Shown: positions 1 through 6,400 of the stretch, one piece after another
Position numbering within the stretch: position 1 is the stretch's first letter
How the letters are laid out: each line of letters opens with the position of its first letter
Assembly: GCA_034437455.1 (NCBI GenBank)
Contig: DAOTUB010000247.1
Coordinates: 1-26,961, forward strand
Reading direction: 5' to 3'
DNA length: 26,961 bases
Origin: DAOTUB01 sp034437455
GTDB lineage: Bacteria; Chloroflexota; Anaerolineae; B4-G1
The notes under the pieces: model-generated
Told to the model about the DNA's origin: nothing
Seen by the model: the letters and a program-made list of their open reading frames with translations, nothing else
Database searches by the model: none
Translations under genes and position numbers: made by a program

Positions 1-2
1 GT

Positions 3-20
3 ACTGAGCTTGTCGAAGTG
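3..20. repeat. 18-bp dispersed repeat actgagcttgtcgaagtg
   Basis: The same 18 bases occur three times in the same orientation, at 3-20, 513-530 and 670-687. The latter two lie inside the larger repeats A and B. A diverged relative with the core TGAG...GTCGAAG lies inside the 3' end of the large surface-protein gene, on the minus strand near 3550-3570. The repeat is directly visible; its function is unknown. Confidence 0.85.
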
Positions 21-202
21 AATCGACTGTTTGCCAGTCGGCAAATTGAACATGTCGGACATAACCGAAAGACTAGCTGAATTTGTAAAGATGTTTCTCG
101 CCCCAAAATGGGCTATATGAACCATGCCGGAAATTCACGATTTTTTCTCTGGCGTTCATCGTCTGTTTCCTCATCCGGGGTTCTCCTGGCGGTACAGCGA
201 AA

Positions 203-226
203 CAGCCCAGAGTTAACTCCGGGCTG
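203..226. repeat. 24-bp near-perfect palindrome
   Basis: Arms CAGCCC and GGGCTG flank the palindromic core GAGTTAACTC, with one mismatched pair. There is no T-run beside it and no gene next to it. It could be an old terminator, an operator or part of a decayed element. Confidence 0.45.
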
Positions 227-424
227 GGTAAAAGCGAATGTATGCAGTTGGTTTCCGTTGGAGCGGGCGATTATTTTGGGGGGGAGATTAAGCCCTCCTG
301 GAAAGGAGGCGGTGTTGTGGCGTTGTGATTGGTTGTGTGTGAGATCATTGTTCCTGTTCTCGAAGAGTCAACCATTGAGCAACGAGACGGATTATACTCC
401 CATTGGCAGAAAGCAGCAAGCGGT

Positions 425-573
425 CGCACGGCGGGGAATCGCACGGCGCGGATCCGCCGTGCTAAAAGCTCAACCCCGCTGCGCGGGCTGGGGCATCGAG
501 CCTGCGGCTTGCACTGAGCTTGTCGAAGTGTGAGCAGGGTTTTGCTTTGAGCCGGGAGGTTTAGCTCGCGGCT
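425..573. repeat. Hairpin-rich ~150-bp repeat, copy A
   Basis: This is the first of two adjacent direct copies spaced about 156 bp apart. It begins with gcacggcg blocks, contains ccgccgtgctaaaagctcaa, then a GC-rich arm with the 18-bp repeat (513-530). It ends with the hairpin GCCGGGAG (551-558) / CTCGCGGC (565-572), which has one mismatch relative to copies B and C. It is probably a REP-like element related to the neighbouring Y1 transposase; that link is inference from proximity. Confidence 0.8.
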
Positions 574-580
574 AGTGGGT

Positions 581-728
581 GGCACGGCGTGGAATCGCAC
601 GGCGCTAGAACCGCCGTGCTAAAAGCTCAACCCCGCTGCGCGGGCTGGGGCATCGAGCCTGCGGCTTGCACTGAGCTTGTCGAAGTGAGCAGGGTTCTGC
701 TTTTAGCCGGGAGGTTTTAGCTCCCGGC
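581..728. repeat. Hairpin-rich ~150-bp repeat, copy B
   Basis: This direct repeat of copy A is nearly identical over its length. The final hairpin is perfect: GCCGGGAG (706-713) and CTCCCGGC (721-728). The hairpin ends only 10 bp before the stop codon of the transposase gene, so it probably forms that end of the mobile unit or acts as its target or recognition hairpin. Confidence 0.8.
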
Positions 729-737
729 GGGTGTCTG

Positions 738-1178
738 CTAAAGACTCCAAATCACCGTCGGATCCGGACCGTCGCTATCCACATTGATCTCTTCCAACTT
801 GGCGACAGCGGTGCGTTCAACGTGATGCTGCTTCTGAGTTTTCACGTATCCCACCACCCACGGCAACTGCTTCTCGCCAAATGAGACCACGCCGTATCCT
901 CTCTGCCAAGCAAAGGCATCCTTGAGAATTTCGTTCAGATGATGCGAGCTACTGCCTTTGAGGCGCGCTACGAAATCAGAGAGAGCGACCGAGGGAGGCA
1001 CAGAGGCCGCCAGGTGTACGTGGTCTTCAACGCCGCCCACGGCATGAACGATGGACTTTAGCTTGTGTGCCTTGCCGATCAGATAGCCAAACAACTCCTT
1101 TTCCACTTCCGGCGTGATCAGCGGCAGACGATTCTTGGTTGTCCAGACAAAATGATAGTACAGTCGCCAGTACGGCAT
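738..1178 (-). CDS. IS200/REP-associated Y1 (HUH) transposase
   Basis: This is a 146-residue single-strand DNA transposase of the IS200/IS605 TnpA / REP-associated (Y1_Tnp) superfamily. The sequence shows the HUH metal-binding motif as DHVHL (His53, His55) and a candidate catalytic tyrosine at Tyr111 in GYVKTQKQHH, which is the usual layout. The length is full for a stand-alone TnpA. The ATG has a good AGGAG about 7 nt upstream. No TnpB is adjacent. Perfect GC-rich hairpins lie on both sides (706-728 and 1198-1316), as expected for enzymes that recognise hairpin ends. It could be a solitary IS200-like element or a domesticated RAYT. I favour the RAYT-like reading because several hairpin repeats surround one gene, but this is inference. 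Confidence 0.92.
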   Translation of the reverse strand: MPYWRLYYHFVWTTKNRLPLITPEVEKELFGYLIGKAHKLKSIVHAVGGVEDHVHLAASVPPSVALSDFVARLKGSSSHHLNEILKDAFAWQRGYGVVSFGEKQLPWVVGYVKTQKQHHVERTAVAKLEEINVDSDGPDPTVIWSL

Positions 1179-1197
1179 TGTGCACTCCTGATTTGAT

Positions 1198-1316
1198 CGG
1201 GCGGGACCGCCCGGCGCTAAAACCGCCGGGCTGATAGCTCAACCCTGCTCCGCAGGCTAGTGTGTTGAGCCTGCGGAGCAGGGTTCCGCTTTGAGCCGGG
1301 AGGTTTAGCTCCCGGC
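1198..1316. repeat. Hairpin-rich repeat, copy C (three nested hairpins)
   Basis: There are three successive perfect hairpins: CGGGCGG/CCGCCCG (1198-1213); an 18-bp perfect stem with arms 1241-1258 and 1268-1285 and a 9-nt loop; and GCCGGGAG/CTCCCGGC (1295-1302, 1309-1316). The outer parts match copies A and B in the same orientation (ccgccgggct, agctcaaccc, gccgggaggtttagctcccggc split over the arms). It lies just upstream of the transposase start, so the gene is bracketed by copies B and C. Confidence 0.85.
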
Positions 1317-1332
1317 GAGTCTATTTGACGCT

Positions 1333-1497
1333 TCACCGCTCCTCCGCCCGCTCCCGTTCATACCGCGCCCGCTGCTCCGCCAGATACGTCGGCGCCGGCA
1401 CGTCCCACCAGCCCACGGCAGGGCTGCCCGAAAGCGGATAGTTGCGCTCGACCATCACCTCGACGACGGCGTCCCTACCGTCGTTGAAAGCCCGCTC
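1333..1497 (-). pseudogene. 3' remnant of an IolD-like thiamine-diphosphate enzyme
   Basis: About 54 in-frame codons ending at TGA (1333-1335) read from ERAFNDGRDAVVEVMVERN to GWWDVPAPTYLAEQRARYE. This strongly resembles the last residues of thiamine-diphosphate enzymes such as 3D-trihydroxycyclohexanedione hydrolase (IolD) and related acetolactate-synthase-like proteins, where a VVEV strand and a WWDVPVP...R..YE tail close the protein. No start codon or catalytic domains are present. The frame overlaps the last ~20 bp of the NUDIX gene in a different frame. I read it as the leftover 3' end of a deleted gene. Family assignment is from memory of the C-terminal pattern only. Confidence 0.6.
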
Positions 1498-2122
1498 CGG
1501 CGCGGGCCACGAGCAACGCCAAGAACTCGGCCAGGACGATGGCGGTAGCGCCCCAGACCTTGTACTCGCCCACAGCGTAGAAGGGGACGTGCAGGGGCGC
1601 GCCGCGCCAGATCCAATCCTCCTCGCGCCGCGTCGCCAGGTCCAGCAGCAGCGACAGAGGAACGTCCAACAACTCGGCTACCTCTTTGGGATCGGGATGG
1701 AAGACAGGGCGTTGGGATGTGTAGGCGACGAAAGGATGCACGAGATTGTTGCTCGGCGGTACGTAGAGGGGTGTGAGAGAGCCGAGCATCTCCAATCCCT
1801 CCGTGACAATCCCGACCTCCTCCCGCGCCTCGCGCAGCGCCGTCTCCTGGAGCGAGCCATCTCCCTCCTCCCATCCGCCTCCGGGCAGCGAGATCTGCCC
1901 GCTGTGGTGGTTCAGGTCGGGCGTGCGCACGGTCAGCGCCAGGTGAAGCGCGCTGTGGATGGGATACAGGATCAACAACACACTCGCCTGCCGAGATTCA
2001 GCGGCGCCAGGAGGCGGTTGGAACGGGCGCGGCTGCGGAGCCATCGTGAGCCACGCCTCGATGCCAGGCAGCGGTCCCTGCATCGCAGCGCGAACGTTCT
2101 TGATGGTGAGGGTATTAGTCAT
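1475..2122 (-). CDS. NUDIX hydrolase, CoA-diphosphatase type
   Basis: This 215-residue NUDIX protein would hydrolyse a nucleoside diphosphate linked to another moiety. The NUDIX box is visible as GGGWEEGDGSLQETALREAR followed by EEVGI, with the catalytic REAREEVG core. The preceding HSGQISLPGG and the following LTPLYVPPSNNLVHPFVAY are typical of the coenzyme A pyrophosphatase subfamily (NudL/YeaB-like). The C-terminal KVWGATAIVLAEFLALL is the usual end of this subfamily, so the protein looks complete. The final residues after LLVARA may derive from the overlapping thiamine-enzyme remnant. It starts 15 nt after the enolase-superfamily gene and is probably cotranscribed with it. The exact substrate is not proven. 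Confidence 0.88.
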   Translation of the reverse strand: MTNTLTIKNVRAAMQGPLPGIEAWLTMAPQPRPFQPPPGAAESRQASVLLILYPIHSALHLALTVRTPDLNHHSGQISLPGGGWEEGDGSLQETALREAREEVGIVTEGLEMLGSLTPLYVPPSNNLVHPFVAYTSQRPVFHPDPKEVAELLDVPLSLLLDLATRREEDWIWRGAPLHVPFYAVGEYKVWGATAIVLAEFLALLVARAGAGFQRR

Positions 2123-2137
2123 CTGCCCACTGTTCTA

Positions 2138-3364
2138 CTACTGCATTCGTTTGCGAGCCAGACGCAGCGCGGTGAAGAGTCCCTTCTGGCGAATGGTCTT
2201 CATCGCGACCCCCCGCGAAGTGATCTCGAAATACTTTTCGCCATACCGGGCCAGTTTCTCCTGATCCAGCTCAATGCCCAGCCCTGGCACGTCGGGGATG
2301 GCGACGGTGCCGTCGTCCGCCACGCGGATCGGCTCGGCCAGGATGCCATCCCGCGCTTCGGACACCCAGCCCGGCGGTTCGTAGGGGTATTCGATGGGAT
2401 GATCGCGCGGCCCGGCGGCGTGAACGTGGAGGTTGATCAGGAACCCCAGGCCGTTCGTCCAGGTGTGCGGCGTGTAGGCCAGGCCCCGCTCGCGGCAGGC
2501 GTCGAGCACCTTCATTGCGTCGCCGATGCCGCCGCCCATCGTCGCGTCGGGCTGGTAGACGTCGAGGCTACCCTTTTCGAGCATCACCTTGAACTCCTGC
2601 CAGCCGCCGTTCAATTCGCCCCCGGCAATGGGCACGTCGGAGCGGCGGCGCAGCTCGGCCAGCTCGTCGTAGGCGTACATGTCGAGCGGCTCCTCGAGCC
2701 AGCCCACATCCAGCTCGGCGCAGGCGCGGGCAAATTCGGTCGCCCGCTCCAGCGTCCAGATCGGCGTCTCCTCGATCAGCGAGACCGGCCAGCCCTGGTT
2801 CGCGTCGACGCCGATGGCCATGCTGTCGCCCACGGCCTTCCGCACGGCCTCGACCTGGGCCACGTCCTCGGCCAGGTCAGCGCTGTGCACCCGCAGCTTG
2901 ACGGTCTTGAAGCCCATCTCGCGCAACCGGAGCACCTCTTCGGCCCGCTGTTCGGGCGGATGGACCTCGCCGGTGGAGGCGTACACCTCTGTGCGCCCGC
3001 CCTCCTTCCCGCCCAGTAAGGCCCAGACCGGCTTGCCCTCGACCTGGCCCCGGATGTCCCAAAATGCCGCCTCCATCCAGTAATTGCGCCAGCCCAGGTA
3101 ACTGACCTCGCGCAGCCGCTGGCGGACAGTGGCGGTGTCGGTGGGGTCGAGGCCGATGAGATAGGGGCCAATCAATCCGCCCAACCCCTCCCGCTCGCGC
3201 TCGAAAGCCATGCCTGCCGCCAATCCCTTCACGCCGTCGTCGGTCGTCACCCGCAACAGAGTGAAGCGGTTCACGGTCTGGGGATAGCCGGGAATCCACG
3301 ACGGGTAGAACGGTTTGGGCAGTGGAATTGCGACGTGAAATAGTTCGATTCGGTCAATTTTCAT
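2138..3364 (-). CDS. Enolase-superfamily (mandelate racemase / muconate lactonizing) enzyme
   Basis: This 408-residue cytosolic enzyme belongs to the family that abstracts the proton alpha to a carboxylate, as in sugar-acid dehydratases and racemases. The N-terminal capping domain is followed by the barrel. Probable catalytic or metal residues are Lys156 in TVKLR, Asp187 in GVDANQGW, Glu224 in GWLEEP, Glu250 in AGGELNGG, Asp273 in QPDATMGG and His300 in YTPHTWTNG. The Asp/His pair on the late strands is the mandelate-racemase-like arrangement and fits acid-sugar dehydratases. I chose the ATG at 3362-3364 because a strong AGGAGG lies 6 nt upstream and MKIDRIELF is the family's usual start; a longer upstream frame is unlikely. 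The substrate cannot be told from sequence. It is followed by the NUDIX gene and the IolD-like remnant, possibly part of an old sugar/inositol catabolic locus. Confidence 0.9.
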   Translation of the reverse strand: MKIDRIELFHVAIPLPKPFYPSWIPGYPQTVNRFTLLRVTTDDGVKGLAAGMAFEREREGLGGLIGPYLIGLDPTDTATVRQRLREVSYLGWRNYWMEAAFWDIRGQVEGKPVWALLGGKEGGRTEVYASTGEVHPPEQRAEEVLRLREMGFKTVKLRVHSADLAEDVAQVEAVRKAVGDSMAIGVDANQGWPVSLIEETPIWTLERATEFARACAELDVGWLEEPLDMYAYDELAELRRRSDVPIAGGELNGGWQEFKVMLEKGSLDVYQPDATMGGGIGDAMKVLDACRERGLAYTPHTWTNGLGFLINLHVHAAGPRDHPIEYPYEPPGWVSEARDGILAEPIRVADDGTVAIPDVPGLGIELDQEKLARYGEKYFEITSRGVAMKTIRQKGLFTALRLARKRMQ

Positions 3365-3452
3365 CGGTTTCCTCCTTTGCTTTTTCAGTTGCTCACAGAA
3401 CATCCATACGGTTGGAGCAGTCGCTGATATCCTGCGTTACACCTAGTCACCC

Positions 3453-3489
3453 AACAAGGGGCTAGTTGTGGATTGACTAGCCCCTTGTT
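3453..3489 (-). terminator. Perfect 14-bp hairpin, likely terminator
   Basis: The arms AACAAGGGGCTAGT (3453-3466) and ACTAGCCCCTTGTT (3476-3489) are exact complements with a 9-nt loop. It lies 8 nt after the stop of the surface-protein gene on the minus strand. A clear U-run is missing on either strand, so it is either a weak intrinsic terminator or an RNA-stabilising 3' hairpin. Confidence 0.6.
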
Positions 3490-3497
3490 ATACTTTG

Positions 3498-6400
3498 CTA
3501 GAATGGACGATGAACCTTTACCCATCTCACTGTGGGGCCTTTCACCGCCAGTCCTTCGACTGAACTCAAGACAAGCGGCAGGTAGATGATTTCCCACGGC
3601 TCACCCAACGTCAGCACAAAGCCAGCTTTGGCCGTTACAGGCAAACCCAGCGTCGGAGTGCCAGTGACGGTGACGGTGTTCGTCAGCGGGCCAGGCATAT
3701 CACCCTCAATGACGGTGTAGGTCAACGTACCGCTGGCTCCCACACCTGGCAGTAGCGACGTCGCGCCAAGCTCAACCAGGCCCAACCTGTCATCGTAGGC
3801 CATCACCGAGTCGAGCATCACGTTGCCCGTGTTCGTCACCCGATAGGTATAGGTGATCGTCTTGCCCACCCTCGCCGAATTCACATTCGCTGTCTTGGTT
3901 ACGGTGATGGCAGAGCTGCTGGTCAGGGCTACCGATTCGTCTGCCGTGGCGACCACATCATCGCCCACCGGCGGAGTACCCGTAACGGTGACTGTATTCG
4001 CCAATGGACCAGGCAAGTCGCCCTCAACCACCACGTAGGCCAGCGTGCCGCTGGTTCCCGCATCTGGCGTCAGTGTCGTCGCGCCGAGCGTGACCGCGCC
4101 CAGCTTGTCGTCGTAGGCCGCTATCGAACCGAGCATCACATTGCCCGTGTTCGTCACCCAGTAGGTATAGGTGATCATCTCGCCCACCGCCGCCGAGCTT
4201 GCATTCGCTATCTTGGTCACGGTGATGGCGGGGCTGCTGGTCAAGGCGACCGATTCATCCGCCGTATCTTGCACATCGACGCCTACTGGCGGAGCACCGG
4301 TAGCGGTGACGGTATTCGCCAACGGACCAGGCAGGTCGCCCTCGACCACGGTGTAGGCCAGCGTGCCATTGGTTCCCTCGTCCGGCGCGAGCGTCGTTGC
4401 GCTGAGCGTGACTGCGCCCAGCTTGTCGTCGTGGGCCGCCACCGAGTTGAGCGTCACATTACCTGTGTTCGTAACCCAATAGGTGTAGACAATCCTCTCG
4501 CCCACCTCCGCCGAACTCACGTCCGCTATCTTGGTCACGACGATGGAGGGGCTGCTGGTCAGATCTACCGACTCGTCTGCCGTGTCGATCGCAGGATCGC
4601 CCACGGACGGAGTGCCGGTGACGGTGACCGTGTTCTCCAGCGGGCTGGGCAGGTCATCCTCGGCCACCACGTGGGCCAGCGCGCCGCTGGTCCCCGCGCC
4701 AGGCGCGAGCGTCGTCGCGCCGAGCGTGACCGGCCCCAGCTTGTCGTCGCGAGCCTCCACCGAATTGAGCGTCACGTCGCCCGTGTTCGTCACCCAATAG
4801 GTGTAGTTGATCGACTCGCCCACCTCTGCCGAGTCCACGTTCGCTCTCTTGGTCACAGTGATGGAGGCGCCGCTGATCAGAGTCACCGATTCGTCCGCTG
4901 TCTCGGTCACGTCGTCACCCACTGGCGGCGTACCGGTGACAGTGACGTTGTTCGTCAGCGGGCCAGGCAGATCATCCTCGATCACTACATAGGTCAGTGT
5001 ACCGCCGGTCTCTGCGTCTGGCGCTAACGTCGTCGCGCCAAGCGTCACCGGTCCCAGCTTGTCGTCGTAGGCCGCCACCGAGTCGAGTGTCACGTTTCCG
5101 ATATTTGTCACCTGATACGTGTAGGTGATCGTCTCCCCCACCTTTGCCGAACTCGCGTTTGCCAGCTTGGTCACAGCGATGACGGGGCTGCTGGTCAGGG
5201 TCACTGATTCGTCTGCCGTCGCAGTCACGTCGTCGCCCACCGATGGCGTGCCGGTGACAGTGACCGTGTTCGCCAGCGGGCCAGGCAGGTCGCCCTCAAC
5301 CACCACATAGGTCAGCGCACCGCTGGTTCCTGCATTCGGCGCTAATGACGTCGCGCCAAGTGTGACCGGTCCCAGTTCGTCGTCATGGGCCGCCACCGAG
5401 TTGAGCGTCACGTCGCCCGTGTTTGTCACCCAGTACGTATAGGTGATCACCTCGCCCACCTCCACCGAACTTGCGCTCGCTGTCTTGGTCACGGTGATGG
5501 AGGGGTTACTGGTCAGGGCCACCGACTCGTCCGCCGTATCGATCACGTCGTCGCCCACCGGCGGGGTTCCGGTGACGGTGACGGTGTTGGTCAGCGGGCC
5601 GGGCAGGTCGCCTTCTACTACTATGTAGGTCAGCGTGCCACCCGTGCCAGTCCCCGGCGCCAAGTTGGTACTGTCCAGAGCGACGGCTCCCAGCCGGTCA
5701 TCGACGGCGCTGACCATACTGAGCGTAACGCCGCTGGTGTTCGTGACCCGGTAGGTGTAGGTGATGGTTTGGCCCACGTTGGCCGTGTCCACGCTCGCTG
5801 TCTTGGTCACAGCGATGGTGGCGGGAGCAAGTCCGCCAATCTGCGCGATAAAGACGTCAAAGCCCCCTGCACTCGCATCCTGGAAGGGGTCTACCGTTAC
5901 AAGATTGGCTGATTCTGTTCCACCTGCCACGTATACATTCCCCAACGTATCCAGAACGATCCCCATACCCGTCTCAACGCCGGCGCCGCTCAGATAGGTG
6001 CCAAAAGTCATCGCGCCCGTGGGATCGAACTTTGCTACTATCGCGTCACCAGGACCATACCAACTCAATTCTACCACTGAAGCCACTCCACCTTGGTAGG
6101 TATCCTGAATGGGATTTACCGTTGGAAAATTATCCGAGCCTGTGCCGCCTGTCACATAGGCATTGCCCGAGCCGTCCACAACGACGTGCCGGATCGCATC
6201 GTCGCCGCTGCCGCCAACGAATCTACTGTAAATCAGGCTGGGAGTCGTGGTATCCACTTTTACCAGAAAAGCATCCCCCCAATCATCTCCGCCGCCATAA
6301 GGTGGACTGATTGCGGTCGTGGTAAAATTCGCCGACGCCGTGAGACCGCCCCAAACAACGTCCCCAGAACTGTCCACGGCAATGCCGCCGCTGATCTCGC

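Larger units (their letters stand above)
1..424. other. Gene-free left end of the window
   Basis: I see no credible gene here. The open frames that cross this stretch run into the repeats downstream, have no ribosome binding site and resemble no family. What can be seen is an 18-bp repeat at the very start (3-20), a near-perfect 24-bp palindrome at 203-226 (arms CAGCCC and GGGCTG around GAGTTAACTC), and a short hairpin CCTCC/GGAGG near 294-308. The region reads as accumulated intergenic repeat material. Confidence 0.6.

Noticed and set aside
108..533. 141-codon plus-strand open frame
   Set aside because: It runs through repeat A and the 18-bp repeat, has no ribosome site, and its product looks random (ends TELVEV from the repeat).
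1..737. Search for a tRNA, attachment site or integron-type site beside the transposase
   Set aside because: The hairpins do not fold as a cloverleaf and no integrase is present.
1442..3019. 525-codon plus-strand frame antisense to the NUDIX and enolase-like genes
   Set aside because: It is a shadow of two well-supported minus-strand genes in GC-rich DNA, with Arg/Gly-rich random composition.
3385..3597. Minus-strand 70-codon frame across the hairpin between the surface protein and the enolase-like gene
   Set aside because: It crosses the perfect hairpin and overlaps the end of the surface-protein gene; no motif or ribosome site.
4269..5912. Long plus-strand frames antisense to the DUF11 repeats
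   Set aside because: The regular 318-bp spacing is inherited from the coding repeats; the composition is Arg/His/Gly-rich noise.
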